From: Holothuria scabra
Taxonomy: Eukaryota > Echinodermata > Holothuroidea > Aspidochirotida > Holothuriidae
NCBI GenBank assembly: GCA_037179385.1
Contig: CM074179.1
Coordinates: forward strand, 3,968,001 to 4,032,000
Reading direction: 5' to 3'
Length of the DNA: 64,000 nucleotides
The translations under genes were made by a program, and so were the position numbers. The number at the start of each line of letters is the position of its first letter. Position 1 is the stretch's first letter. Below the pieces are notes generated by a model that made no database searches, was not told the origin of the DNA, and saw nothing but the letters and a program-made list of their open reading frames with translations. Below, piece by piece: positions 1 through 12,904 of the stretch.

Positions 1-2742
1 TTAGAACAAATTGATCATAATGCACAGCCATGTTCAAGGGCTGTTCTACAGGTACAGTACCGCTCAAAAGTAACTGATGAATCGCGCTCCCGTTTCCCGC
101 AATCCATAGCAGGATGAGTGCGGGGAATCTATTATTCCGCAGAGCGCGCTCCACGCCAATGTCGCGGGGATGTACCGTTGCGTTCTGTGGTTTTAACAAG
201 GATATTCGCCTATTGTATACACTGACAAAGCTCTTTGAATGAGTAAGAATATAACGGATCGGACGGCCCAAGTAGCGAAATATTCACTGGAAACATCGCT
301 CAAACTGACTGTTATAGCGCGGTGTATTTGTGAGCCAAAGCAGTTATTAATATTAGTGTGATAGTTGTATTCACGCGATCCGGTATTAGCAATGGGCCGT
401 ACGTACACGTACACGGCGATTCTTATTCCCAACTTGCACGGCGAACGTTACTTTTTCATCAGCGATATCTCTGTAACTACTTTAAAACAGCTTACTGACC
501 GCTGCGCAAGTTTCTTATAAAATGTCGCAATGCATCCGTAAAATGGTGCAATATCTCCGTATAGCCATACAGTTGCTAACGTTAGAGCAAGTGCAGCAAA
601 TTCAATTAGCTATAGCGCAGCCAGCTAGCTATGCAATCATTGCGATAACTGCAACATTCATTTTGCAATTCACGCTGCAGAATTCCTTGTGCGGGACACT
701 GCGGCGAATACATCATAGTTTTAAATTTTTGGAACTACTTTCGCTATGACTATTTTGTACATAATAAGCAATGCATAGGCCAAACGTGACTTCTTTATTT
801 TAGACGAGAGACCAGTGATTCATGTCGCAACTTGGTCGCAACTTGATCGTGACTGTATACTGTTGTGCTTGTAGTTGTAGCCTAGGCTAAACATAACGTT
901 AGGCCTACGCCTATCGTAAATTATGGTTGCCTACACAAGTAATACTGATTTAGCTTTGTCTTACTGTAGGTAAACTGTAAGTTAAAGCGTTCATTACTAA
1001 GGCGTGAGAGTTATCTCTCAACGATGTAACTGCTTAGGCCTACAGTATACTAGCCCAACGCTAGGACTATCATTAAAAATTAAACAAGCCTTGCAAGAAA
1101 GAAATTGGGTTGTTAGGTTTGTGATGGTAACCTTTATAGCCTGCCTATTGCTATGTCAATAAAGTCACCAATGAGGATAATAGTATTAGCCTAGTAATAA
1201 AGTATTTAGCCTAGTATTAAAATGGGGGAATGGCACTAGCCTATTGCTCTATGTAAGACCAAGTTAAACCAGATTCACCCAGTTATCTAAAGGAACCAGA
1301 ATAGTAATGACATTAATAACAATAAAACATTGGACATGATGTTACAAGCATGGTTGTACTTTTTGAGAGAGGGGTTTCGGCATGACCTAATGTTGTATAT
1401 TCTGGCGTAACCCTAGTGGCATACAACATACAAAGTTTCAGAGAGATATGACCCTTGGTATTATGCTTTTCTTGTTGTATTTAGCCCTGCGGGCAAAATA
1501 ATGCTTGCGACTTTGGACAAATTACAAATAAAGACATGAAAACTGTTTATTAAGGCTGCAGCATATCAAACACAAATTTTCATTATCCCCATTCTGTAGT
1601 GAAAAATCAAAATCATCCTAGCATCATAGTTTATTGACAGTTTATTGGTCCTGAAATGAAAAGCTTGCCTTGAGATGCAACAAAATCCTGTGCAGCTACT
1701 ACAACAAAGAGTATGGTTTAGAATAAGCAGCTTATAGCACAATTGGGAACCTTGCAAAGAGACCATGTCAATGTATTGGGAAACTCACCAAGATTAAATG
1801 TCACAATGCATAACTTGGTTTTGTTGATGTTGTTTGGTGGTGTTGGTGTTACAATACTAACATCTTACAGTTGTGTTTTGAAGGCATTTATACTAACATA
1901 CTGTATTTACAGATTTTTCACAATCATAAACATCTGTTATTTTTTTAACATCACAAACAGCATGGAGCTAATACTGCTTGAAATCCTTCTGTTCTCCATT
2001 CAAACCTTTTACAGTTTATATAGCTGAAATTTGGGTAGTCAATTAGTCACGTTATATTAACACAAAAACTGAAACGGGATGGGGCATAGGTGTACCAGGG
2101 TAATTTTTGCCTGAATTTATACGGCAAGTGTCGTCTCTGCAGGCCACCTCACATGTCCATAAGTAGGGGTAAGGCTTAGTCATATAATTCATAAATATAG
2201 GAGAGACATGGTGACTTTCAGTTTTCAGGGTTGGCAGCAAGGCGCTGGGGGGATCCCCTTGTTGGGAGCTTCCCCCCCCCCCCCCGGAAATCATGTCCCA
2301 TTCCGTACATGTTATACCACTGTTTTTAGGCTAATAATTCACTCCTTCATGTCTCAGATGTCAAATGTTTCATGCTCAGTGGTTTCACTAAAATAGGCCC
2401 AAATTGTACATCATAATTGGCCACGTCACTGTTCCCAGGGTAGGATGGTCCCAGTCTGAGAATGGCCAAGTTTAAAATGCAGGCATTTCTTAAACCACAA
2501 TGGTTGAAATTAGTTGCCACGGTTAGACCTGGCTACTTTTTCAAATCAAAATCAGGGATAGTGCGGGACTTCAACTGTTTTGGTGGCTGAGCACAAATCT
2601 AATGCTCCAATTTGCTAAATATCTTGTTCAACATCACCACTTTAAAGAGGTTTCGAATTTTTATCTTTAAGTCTTGGTGGGTTCTAACCGTTGTTCCCGA
2701 GGTTAAATGTTTTCAAGATTCAATGTTCCCTGTTTTCGTATT

Positions 2743-2970
2743 ATCTCAATCTCGCGATGATTAATACACCACTTTTCCGGGGATTTAATGTTTCCAGAAC
2801 TGCGAATGTTCCCAACATTTGGGGAGGTTGAACCTCGGGAACAGTGACTTCCAATTTGTGAGTAATAATTTCGCGATGATTAATACACCACTTTTCCGGG
2901 GGTTCAATGTTTCCAGAAGTGTGAATGTTCCCAACATTTGGGAAGGTTGAACCTCGGGAACAGTGACTGC
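2743..2970. repeat. Two tandem copies of a ~124-bp dispersed repeat
   Basis: Two adjacent diverged copies each contain gcgatgattaatacaccac, then tttccagaa, then gaatgttcccaacattt, then ttgaacctcgggaacagtga. A related, more diverged stretch lies near 26850-27020 (ggttcgat, gggaacac, gaacctcgggaaca), so the unit is a dispersed family member that was duplicated here. No coding content is recognised. Confidence 0.7.
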
Positions 2971-3968
2971 TGGGAAAGGGCTCTGTAAGCTTTACCTTTC
3001 TTGTTTCAGTTTTTGCCATAATATTCCTTTAGGATATAAGCTCCAGATTTTCAAACTTATGTTACGAGGAAGCCTTTTTTTCGGGAAGTTACCTAATGTC
3101 GTCTGAGGACTTTTTTTCAGCATGATGATGTTCAAAAACCCCAACAAACTATACAAGTCTCACCTGCGACGTATACTTGGTTTTCCTCAGAAATTTCAAT
3201 TCTTCAATATCAACCGCCACATCTGTCATAAAATCATTTCTTTCCAAAGCAAACTTCAAGTTTTCAAAAGTTAAGAAAAAGCGAAATATGTTTTGAAAAT
3301 CTTCCAATTTGTGAGTTCGCTTGATACTCTGTAGTCTTTACAACATGACACTTGACAGCCCGATATATCCTTCTTGGTTTGACTTGATAGAAACCACAAA
3401 TTTTTGGATTAAATTTCACCTTGCTGAAAAAATTCTTGCATTCGGCTGAAACAAACTTTCAAAAAGTAAACATAGGCCTATGGTTCGCCTCAATTCTTTG
3501 TCCAATCAAGCAAAACTGCTTCGGGCAAATTTCCAGTTTCGTCTGGAAGCCTTAGTGCGAATTTTGCTCATGTCAAGAAAAGACTGTCAATAAACAGCCA
3601 GCCCTTTTTAATGGTCCATTTAAAAGGCCAAAATTCCTAACAATTTCAAAACAAGCTCCTGATTTGCAAATGCCTGTATTTCATAAAATGAAATTCAAAA
3701 ATTGGAGCGTGCGTAGCGTGCCTCAAAATCTGCAAATAATGTCTCACCTGGACACCTGGAACTCATCGCCTTTGTTAGGGCTTTAAAATGCTGCTCACCT
3801 TGATTTCCTGTCGGGCAGATCCTAGTGTGACACCTGCTACTAGCATCTACCACAACTGTCCCTAAAATTCATACTTACCCATCATGACACGCAATCCTAG
3901 TTAATTGATCCATAGCATGGCCTGGTGAGCATACAAGGCCCTAACTTTATCGAAACATCAGTGCATGC

Positions 3969-4130
3969 ACTCTAAAATCAGTCAGATGGGGCACCGACTG
4001 GAATCTTGTCAAATAGTCAGATAATTTAGCAATATCTGTTTTAAGAGGTAGAAATGGCTCAAGGATAAACTTTTCATTTCATATATGAGCAGAATGTAGT
4101 CAAAGGTTTTGACAAGATTCCATATTAGAT
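3969..4130. mobile_element. Possible MITE fragment (actctaaaa / ttgacaagattcc family)
   Basis: The segment begins with gcactctaaaatc and contains gactggaatcttgtcaaa near 3998. The inverted ttttgacaagattccat follows near 4107. The same arrangement recurs at 11085-11270 and 62690-62890, which suggests a small non-autonomous element family. The right end is not clearly defined here. Confidence 0.4.
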
Positions 4131-4321
4131 TTTTTTCCAATTTGACGAGGACATTTTTAGACTAGCTATATGAGCTAAATTCTCCTCTTTTCCAAATTGG
4201 ATTCCAAGCAAAGCACTGTCACTACTGAGAATTGTGTTATACAGTATCCACGATGAAATTTTTGACTGGGGTAACTGGTGCCAAAACATGGTTTCTGGAC
4301 TGAAACTAGAAGTGATGAATT

Positions 4322-4727
4322 ATCAGTGTGTAAGAGACCCGGTTTAGCCAGCTGTTGGAAATTCCCCCTTTCCCCAACCCCCTATTTAACAGATCTTATG
4401 TAAAGCGATTTATCAGCCTCACAAACATTGCATCCGTCTTCTAACGAAGTCGGCTGAGGTAAAACTTATTCAAAACACACAGATCAAAGTGTTTGTTAGT
4501 GATAAAACTTAAGTATTAACAGGATCAGTGTGTAAGAGACCCGGTTTAGCCAGCTGTTGGAAATTCCCCCTTTCCCCAACCCCCTATTTAACAGATCTTA
4601 TGTAAAGCGATTTATCAGCCTCACAAACATTGCATCCGTCTTCTAACGAAGTCGGCTGAGGTAAAACTTATTCAAAACACACAGATCAAAGTGTTTGTCA
4701 GTGATAAAACTTAAGTATTAACAGGAT
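4322..4727. repeat. Near-identical 202-bp tandem duplication
   Basis: The unit starts at atcagtgtgtaagagacccg (4322) and restarts 202 bp later at 4524. It ends in taagtattaacaggat both times. The only difference I see by eye is gtttgttagt against gtttgtcagt. Near-identity next to decayed repeats implies a recent duplication or gene conversion, or possibly an assembly duplication. Confidence 0.9.
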
Positions 4728-5688
4728 ATTAGTATGAACAAATGTGCGAGTGACATCAGGCATGTAGTTTTGAACAAGAAAAATTAGAATGATTTGAAAT
4801 TCGACAGCATCTTCTTCATGTTTTCTTGATATATTTTTTTTTTATGCTTGACTGACGAACGAAGGGGGGTAACGACAATCAAAGTCCCTCTCTTGAAACT
4901 GTATGTTAGGCACACCCATCTCTTTCATTTTGGGACACCTGTGGAAAACAGTGAGAAGTCAAGTTAATGTCACTTTAATATGATTCTTTCCCTGCCACTC
5001 TAGAGAGCCATACAAGTACGGGTAAAAGTAAATGCCTTGGGTTTTGTTAATAAACAAGCTTAATTGAAGAAAATCTTTCAGAAAAGAGGTAGAAATGTTA
5101 TCTCGACGGCATGTTGCATTTTGAAGATACTTTTACAGGAATGCATTTTTCTAGCGATGAAGTGCACCTCGGGAAATCCGTGATGTCATCGCGGCGCGTT
5201 TATGAGACATGACATTGAACAACAAATAAGTTTCCCTCTCTTGTATGTGTTCAGGTATGCCGCGGCCATGTATGTTGCATGCAGGCTAAATTTGCTAAGA
5301 CAACTAACGGCCCGATAAAAATAATTTGTCTGGTCCTATTGGCCTCGAACGGCAAAAGTATCACGGCAAGTATTACCATCAATTACGTAAATTGTAACCT
5401 CCGTATAACATGCGGCAAAGATGAGCGGCTTTCTTCGCAATCTTTCCGTTCTGAAATACGAGCCACGAAATGATTTCGCAGTCCGATGATTTCGGAACCA
5501 GCTCGCTTGCGCGGCAGGCGCTGCTTGATAGAGGCACGTACGTAGGTACTGTTCGTACATAAAGTATAAAAGTTAGTGTTGTGCTTTGTGGACGAGTATA
5601 CTGTGTACAGAGGCTAATTGCTGCGGAATGCTAGTTTTTCCGCGAGGGCAGCGAGCAGAAAATCTTTTTCTAATTTTGTTTCAAAATA

Positions 5689-6039
5689 ATGGTTATTAAA
5701 TACTTAGTTATGGGTTACGGTGATTTGGTACATTTCACACGTCCTTTCATAATGCCGTATCAGAATTTTGACAAAAGGTTCATTAACTGTTACAAGGAGC
5801 TGTCATTTTGGTTGGTGTCGTGTGCGCGACCCATCTTCAAGAACGTGAAAGGGCATTGCTGTTCCGTTTCCCTTCGCTATGCAATGAAAAAGAAAACTTC
5901 TGCGGAACGAAACCACCTCCTGCAAAAACATGTCACGTATGAAAATATTGCGACATTTTACGGATGCATAGCGCCTTTTGGCAGTCTGCTTACTGCACAT
6001 ACGTCCGTGCGCTGCTCTCAACAGTTCACCGACGAATAA
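5689..6039 (+). other. Unrecognised 116-codon open frame inside the right long TIR
   Basis: This frame runs 116 codons from ATG to TAA, with no domain, signal peptide or motif that I recognise. Its 3' half lies in the part of the right terminal repeat that matches the left terminal repeat, where the matching region is not open. Chance openness within repeat DNA is the simplest reading. I list it only because it is one of the longer frames in the left 30 kb, and I do not propose a function. Confidence 0.12.
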
Positions 6040-6440
6040 GCTAAACGAGAGTCAACGATCGCCGTAAAAGAAATTTGGCACTTCGTACGAATGGATTTGG
6101 GGGCCAAATAGGCCGAAAATATTTTTCTTTAATCAAAACTATTCACTCATTCAACTTATAAGTTTCCAAGCTGTTGTGATGAACCTCCGAGAGTTGACCG
6201 TGCATGAATAGACGCACAGATAAACACTCTTTATAATACGTAACGGTAAATTTCGCTTACCGTTACAGTCAGCAAGCACAATAGGTAGTACAATGGGAGT
6301 ACACAGTGAATCGGGTCTGCTGCACTATGAATGGAAGACGGACTGCGTGGATTGCGGGGGCTTTGTCTCCCCGCAATCAGAGCGTATTTTCGGATTAGAG
6401 CGCACTCTTTTTTCCTCAGTTACTTTTGAGCAGTACTGTA

Positions 6441-8645
6441 GCAGCTATACCTTGCCTTAATCATGGTTAAATTGAGGGTTGGGTTAAAGGGAAATATTGC
6501 ATTTGCTAAACAGAACATTTCATCCTTTTCAAACCAATTTTATTGGCACTGGCACCTGGTGGATAAATGATTAAATTAATGCAGTATGGTGGTATTCTGT
6601 TCAAGATAATTTTCCCTAAGCTTGACATTTTTTGCTCTTGAAAAATTTGTTTACGGTACCTAAACTTTCAAAATTTCAGATTGTGCAACTTCCAGAGCCC
6701 TTCTCATTCATAATATTTTGAGATCAAGCTATTGCTGGGGTGTACAGTATGTTTGACAATGAACAGTTTGACTATGCCTTGAACTATTTTCTTTGAATGT
6801 TATGTTGGAACATTTGACATTTCAACCGCAAAATTTCCCTTTAAGGTTAGGGGATGGGAGATTACTGTAGGTCAAACTGATTATTTTTATGAAGACTTGG
6901 ATTCAATCAATGCTGAACAATGTTACTCATGATTCTTATACTCAATACTAAATTTCTCACTGAATAACCTCTGTCCATTTCAGTATTGTCAGTTGCTTAA
7001 AGTCTAGATCATGAGCTCAATTAAGACCTAGGGTTACTGTAGGCCTATGCATAATTGTAATGCTTGTAATTAAGTAGTATCATATCTATCATCTCCAAAA
7101 AATTGACTCCAAGTTAGGTACTGTATATATAGTCCCAAACAAACACTGTCAGTTGTACTGAAAAAAGCTTATTCGATCTGCACTTAAAGGTCCTGGTGGG
7201 TTGGTGTTGTGGGGGAAGGGGACTCTCCAATACTGTTCATATTTAGTATGAAAGTGTAATCACTATATTTCTTCTATCTGCATTGATTTGCATTGTGTTT
7301 AAAACTTATTTATTTTTTATTCCATTAACAGCGTGAGTTTGATGGTGAAACACTACACAGATGAGGCAGCTACAGTATTTGCCGTTGTTTCTTCAATAGC
7401 TAACCCGTTCACAGCTATGTTCAGAAGTTCTGTCATTTAGCGAAATCAGCCTGTAGTGGATTGGAATCACGGTACAATTGGCATTAAAAGAGCCTTAACT
7501 GACGGAGTTAACACGCCTTATCTGTGAAACTTTAAAATGTTATTTAGCAACGTACTGTATTCTTCGAACTGATCAAAATATGTATTCGCACTTCCAGTAA
7601 AAAATGGTTCGCCTGGGAATATCTTCTGAGCCTGCCATCAATATCTTTTTACTTTTTGAGTTGTGTTGGCCATCGAATTCTTGAATCATATTCAGGACAG
7701 ATGTTAGCAAGTTCTACAGTACCTTTCAAATGTTTCCTGTGGATTGAATGAGTTTATAGACTGGAGACCTACAGTACTGTACTGTACTCTGCTGTACTTT
7801 AGAGAAAATGGATAATGTAACTAATGTGAAGCAGTTGCTACTGTAGGAGAAAACCGTCCAAATGAATTACAACTCACTAGTGCATTTCAGTATGTTAGCT
7901 ACGTATGGCTATATAGGACTACCTCAATTTGCAAAAAGACAGATGTACTGGTTTCATACCTGTAGCTCTGCATTTCTTTTACAGTGTCTGAAAATTTGAA
8001 CACTCCTGCTTATACTTGAAAGTTCGTCATTGGTTACTGTATGATTCACTGAGATGAGTACCTGGCCAATACTGTAGGAGGATGGCTAATCGAGAAATTT
8101 GAAACATTCGGTAAATGTGATCATTTCATGTCTTTTGTGGACCCATTTGATGACAGAAGAATGCAATGCAACATTTTACACTTTGATGCAATTGTTTATG
8201 GAACTTGTAATAGCTGAAGACTATCCCTTTAGCCCCTTACGGTTGAAGACCCTCCATATCTTTTGCCTTGGACAAAACTTAAGAAAATGTTTTATCATGG
8301 ACAAATATTTGTTTTTTTTTAATTTAGCAAATATGTGAAAGGACTGATTCATATGACTTTTGCTTTCAATTCTTTTAACCATGAAAAACACTTGTTTTGT
8401 ATTGGAAATTGTGAAATGACTGCTTGATACATGTTTGTAGTACTGCAACTACAGTTTTTACCTTGATCAAACTTTGATTTAAATTGGAAAAATTCCATTT
8501 TCACTCTTGAGTTCAACCAAAATCGAATCAATGTTTTTGGGCCTTTTCTTCCTTAGCTACAAGTGTCACACAACCTGGCTGGCAAGCCTGCTAATCTCGT
8601 ACCTTTCCATGTAGCTGTTATAGAAAAGCATTATGTGGTCAAAAC
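6441..8645. other. Intergenic or unclassified AT-rich DNA
   Basis: No frame with a recognisable protein, no RNA gene and no strong repeat structure is visible. Short words such as tacagta/tactgta recur, and a small (tactg)n-like stretch lies near 7775-7800. Frames of 60-79 codons near 8100-8530 look like chance openings in AT-rich DNA. Confidence 0.6.
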
Positions 8646-8651
8646 TTGCAA

Positions 8652-8935
8652 TATGCAGGATTATAGCCAGGGAAAAATGTCAAACTGGATCATGGGAGTT
8701 AATCAACATTGCATCATTTTCACATGATTTTGGTCATATCTCAAGATCTAAATGACATTGACTGTGGTCAGTTGCCTGATTTTTGGGTTATTTCCAATAT
8801 CAGCACAATCATACAATCAATCGAATGTTTATGTGTCTGATACTGTGCAGTGTAGCCTACAGTATGTTTAAAGTACGCAAATGATGAAATTCAAACTGGG
8901 TGCAGCACCCAGTTTGAATGGCCTGGCTAGAACCC
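8652..8935. mobile_element. Decayed inverted copy of the 17.07-kb TIR element
   Basis: Reverse-complementary to 17071-17403 over most of its length. Shared blocks include a perfect small palindrome caaactgggtgcagcacccag at one end, the middle ttgatcttgagatatggcc block (here on the opposite strand), and the terminal cctggctagaaccc. The outer end here, gattatagccaggg, has drifted from the gggttctagccagg seen in the better copy. Confidence 0.6.
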
Positions 8936-9341
8936 CGATTGTGTATTATAAAGTCTCAAATGAAATACAGTATTGCTATATTTTAATTTCTTCGCTTTCA
9001 TATGGGTTAGTGATATTTATCAAACCTGTGGATTAATGAATTTTTCAATTTTTAGCATTTAACTGGGTTATTATCTACAGTACATGATGTGTGCTATCTA
9101 TCATCACTTTGCTACAATGGAATGCTACTAGGGTTTGACTAAACATGCAGTATGTATATCAAAGCCAAATAAAATTTGTCTTGTGCAAATTTTTGTTGTA
9201 CTTGTACAGGTAAATTAGATCTCTCTGTTTCACACAACAAACCATTCACAAATCTTGCTCTGATCTTGCCAGAATTGAACCCCCAACCTCCCTGTTGCAA
9301 AAATTCATCACTATATAGTATTTCCTGTTATAACATTTTGC

Positions 9342-9589
9342 ACCTGTTGAAGACCAGTTGTACCTGTTAGAGACCATTTGTACCTGTTGAAGACCAGTTG
9401 CACCTGTTCATACCTGTTCACTCCCTGTTTAGACCTGTTCACTCCCTGTTGAGACCTGTTCATACCTGTTAAGACCTGTTCACACCTGTTGAGACCTGTT
9501 CATACCTGTTAACACCTGTTCATACCTGTTGTGCCTGTTCCAATTACCTGTTCAACAGGTACCTGTTGATACCTGTTCAACAGGTCTCA
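9342..9589. repeat. ACCTGTT minisatellite (20-bp unit grading into 10-bp unit)
   Basis: ACCTGTT recurs at 20-bp spacing from 9342 (units like acctgttgaagaccagttgt), then at about 10-bp spacing (acctgttcat). The array closes with inverted AACAGGT copies near 9556-9586, so its right end can form small hairpins. It is non-coding. Confidence 0.85.
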
Positions 9590-9599
9590 AGAGGAATTT

Positions 9600-10535
9600 T
9601 TCCCTGGGCAGTGTCCTGTTAAAGTAGCATTTCGAACTAACTGAGCCGTTAACTTCCTTCCACAACAGTGTTCTTAATAGATAAAACATCTGTATTTGCA
9701 TTGAAGCACTCTAAATTTGCGTCACAAAGTCAAATTGGACCCACATGGTACAATAGTCATATGTAGTAAGATATGGAAAATCCCTTTCCTAAATCAGTGA
9801 ATAGCATTACTCGTATGGTCGATTCTAAGAAGGGAGAAAAAGGAAGGAAGATATTACGATATTATGCACTATGGTCTCGTGGAGCTGCAATGGTCATACA
9901 GGGTTATGACGTCATGTATTTTGCGTAGTAGATGGGCCACAAAGATAAGATAGCAATGTATTTGTTAACCCAAATGTGTTCGATGACTATTCAGGAATTA
10001 CGAAATTCGCTTTCTCTATAAAAATGTAGGGTGGGATCGTAATTCCTTTCCACTTACCTAAACTTATAATTGGAGCACTTAACATTTCTGCACAACATGA
10101 ACTTGTGTCTGAACAAAGAATCGACTGATTAGAAGCAAAGACAAAACTTTTATCGAATTAGTATATTGTGTTTTGGTAGCAACGCTTACACGGACTACTG
10201 ATAGGCTGTTTTAGGAAACTGTAATTGTATTCAATCAACATGTCTGGAAGTGGCGTTAAGCAGTTTAAACCAAATGTAACTGAAAAGTAAAGCTCGTAGC
10301 GCTTGAAAATATTTATGATTGAAGACCAAAATGCTCCAGATAATTAAGAGTACATGTCACATCAATTTCAAAATATATTGACTAGCCTACTTTCAATGAC
10401 AGAACCCCCCCCCCCTCCCTCTCCTCGTGATCGCCACCCACGATGGAATGTCATCTCATGCAATAGTAGTTTAGCAAATATTTTTTGGAAAATATACTGC
10501 AAAGTTTTTGACATGTTGTACAGACCGAAGGAACA
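9600..10535. other. Unclassified DNA
   Basis: I see no gene, RNA or clear repeat apart from a C-rich run near 10404-10425. The single 64-codon frame across that run has no recognisable content. Confidence 0.5.
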
Positions 10536-10540
10536 ATTCA

Positions 10541-10816
10541 CACTCTAAAAGCAACAGATTTATTCAGTTGTGGGGGTCACAGATAAACCAACCATTTCCT
10601 GGTTAAATTAACCAAAGAAGACTGGTTAAAATTTACCACCATATTGGTAATATTTGACCGAAATTTAAAACAAGTAATCAGTTTTAGCAGTGAAGTGTAA
10701 ATCAAAAAAAGAAAGAGAAAGGTTGGTTAAAATGTGACCACGACATTTAAAAATATCCAGTGTGGTTTAAGAGCGCATGCTCTTTGTCACTTTAAAAGAG
10801 TTTAGAGCACTCTAAA
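10541..10816. mobile_element. Possible MITE with cactctaaaag-like ends
   Basis: The segment starts cactctaaaagc and ends near a second actctaaaag. The interior holds ggttaaattaaccaaag and related ggttaaaat blocks in both orientations. This resembles the clearer ggttaaatt-containing MITE at 46178-46451. The ends are too degraded to fix a target duplication. Confidence 0.35.
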
Positions 10817-10825
10817 AGCGTCCTA

Positions 10826-11075
10826 CACACTAAAAAATGTTGTGTAGAATTTACACAACATTATGTGACTAGTCCACTAATCAACAAATGTGTAGAAAGT
10901 ACACATGGTTGTGTAAAAAATTTACACAACATGTGAAGGATTTACACAACACTGTGTAATTTATACACATGTTGTATAAATTCATTACACAACCATGTGT
11001 ACTTTCTACACATCTGTTGATTGGTGGACTAGTCACACAATGTTGTGTAAATTCTACACAACACTTTTTAGAGTG
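10826..11075. mobile_element. 250-bp fully palindromic MITE with TA target duplication
   Basis: The left end CACACTAAAAAATGTTGTGT and the right end ACACAACACTTTTTAGAGTG are near reverse complements. The pairing continues inward through gactagtc, caacaNatgtgtagaaagta and acaca-rich blocks to the centre, so nearly the whole element is one hairpin. TA flanks both sides (10824-10825 and 11076-11077), as for mariner-type or other TA-targeting elements. It has no coding capacity. Confidence 0.8.
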
Positions 11076-11077
11076 TA

Positions 11078-11278
11078 TTCAAATTTGAAAAGAATCTTAT
11101 CAATTGGGGCACGAACCAGAATATTCTTAAAACTTTGACAAGATTCGACTCATTAATGAAGCAAAATAGTGTCATTCTTTAGCCATTTCTTGTCTTGTCA
11201 ATTTTGAAACGAATTTTGTCAAATATTTGACAAGTATCAGGTTCGTGCATCATTTGACTTGATGTTTTAGAGTAAAGC
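11078..11278. mobile_element. MITE of the ggggcacgaacc / gacaagatt family
   Basis: The interior has aagaatcttatcaa, ggggcacgaacca and tttgacaagattcga. It then shows the inverted partners gacaagtatcaggttcgtgc and ends in gttttagagta. The arrangement matches 62690-62890 and partly 3969-4130. It lies immediately beside the preceding palindromic MITE. The left end overlaps the gagtgta terminus, so the boundary is uncertain. Confidence 0.5.
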
Positions 11279-11279
11279 G

Positions 11280-12170
11280 ATAATTTAAATCCTGGTTAAT
11301 CTGCTGTAGGCCTACACTCAGTTTGCGGGAATACTCGACCATAGCCTATGTTTAGAAAGCACTACAATGTCTTACGTTTTAGCAGAGAGAACAAATAGGC
11401 GTTCTTCGTTCTTTAATTGATGAAGTGGAAACAAACTCGCCTGCAAACCCTTTCATGTTGCTTTGCTTTCCTATATTACAGCCCACAATAAATCTCAAAT
11501 CGCTTCCCAAATATTAGTTACCTCTGCTCAACGACAGATCGTTTCAGAGAAAATTCCTCCAAGTATGCAGCTGGTTCACGTCCAGGTGCCCATTTAATTA
11601 CTGGATGATGAGAAGCAACTCAGATAAAGTTAAGTTGACTCCCATCTTAGTATCGTAGCTAGAATAAATGTAATTGGTATTCCCCTTCCTTCCTGATGCC
11701 GATTGTTTAGTTGCTAACAAATTTCATTTCAACAGGTAGCATATATGGCAACAGATTTCATGTGGGGACACCTAATTTTCCAACGACTTAAAGACCAGCC
11801 AGGTATACGGTACCTTCTCCTTAGGCTCCTCGTTTGCCTCACGATCTCATGACATATTGTACCCCCGTTGAAATCGCTGGTAAGCCACTGCCCTCTTTGG
11901 AAAAATATAGGTCATGTCCGGCACCTGCACCTCTACCAACGATACGGGGATCTACGTACGTAATACCTTGCTCGACACCTATAAATATCATCATTGTAGG
12001 CGTACGCCGTTGCTTGCCTTACCATTGAATTACAAAGTATTACCACCTGAGACCCGATCACCACGACCTAACACAGTAAGGTGACTTTGCAGTCCCTTTT
12101 TGCCTCTATATCGGCATTTGGACACTTTCTTTCTGTAACCCCCCCCCCCCCCTTTTTTTCTTTCTTTTCA
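11280..12170. other. Unclassified DNA
   Basis: No coding, RNA or repeat structure that I can support. A C run followed by a T run lies near 12139-12165. Confidence 0.5.
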
Positions 12171-12239
12171 CACACTTCGCCCACCCTCAGTTACCGGCCA
12201 CTTTTCATGGATCGCTCTTGTAGCAGAATTAGGCGTGAT

Positions 12240-12345
12240 TCCATTCACCGATTTGAACCCATGCGTTAGCACTAGTAACATATCAATAGATATGTGCTCA
12301 TGGAGGCATAACTGAAGGCTGCCTGAGATTAACACAATTAGGTCC
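12240..12345 (-). repeat. Possible tRNA-derived SINE head (weak)
   Basis: On the minus strand a box-A-like tagcttaaggg (about 12345) is followed roughly 95 bp later by a box-B-like ggttcaaatcg (about 12245). The spacing is longer than in a normal tRNA and no cloverleaf is apparent. At most this is a degraded tRNA-like promoter. Confidence 0.25.
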
Positions 12346-12904
12346 AACCCTTAAGCTACTGAAGGCCAGGGGGCCGGTCCATCCCACGATGCTGAACTAC
12401 ACGCTGTATTGCGTATATATACGTATATATACGTATTAACTGGTATTAACCAAGTTTAAAAAACCCGGAACTGTCAGAAACATAAACGAAATACTCATTA
12501 CAATAAATATTTGCACAAATATTGACAAAAACTATATTTGCTCGAGCGGGCAGTGTGATGGTGACACCCCAGCTACCGCACATTCAGGAAAACCCTTAGC
12601 AATCACGCCAGCGTCATCACCGACAATTACGGTGTCATTGAGGGTTGAAAGTCAGTATAGCCAATATCACCCAATATTAAACATGGAAGTTACTATATTG
12701 CATTTGTGAAACTAATTGTCAACTCACCATTTTTCAGTTATGACTCGGAAGTAATGTACAGAGTTTGTCCAATGTGCTGTGCAGTAGGTCTTTATAATAT
12801 AGGTCGTAACCACAAAGGTGAAAGCTGATCCTGGAATTACTAGCCGCAGACTAAGAACACAATGCTCATACTTTTTCTAAATTATCGCTTATATAATCAA
12901 CTGT

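Larger units (their letters stand above)
55..6438. mobile_element. Possible 6.4-kb DNA transposon with long diverged TIRs and Tc1-like ends
   Basis: The left end reads CAGTACCGCTCAAAAGTAAC from 55 and the right end is its reverse complement with one change, ending at 6438. Each is flanked by TA (53-54 and 6439-6440). The similarity continues inward in patches for about 500 bp: a GCAATGCATCCGTAAAATG-type block near 525-550 matches the reverse complement near 5945-5970, and an outer block rich in cgcaatcc/gcgctc matches at both ends. The TA flanks and the CAAAAGT core are typical of Tc1/mariner termini, but 500-bp TIRs and 6.4 kb are unusual, and no transposase frame is visible inside. The alternative is two separate solo elements of one family lying in opposite orientation. 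Confidence 0.45.
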
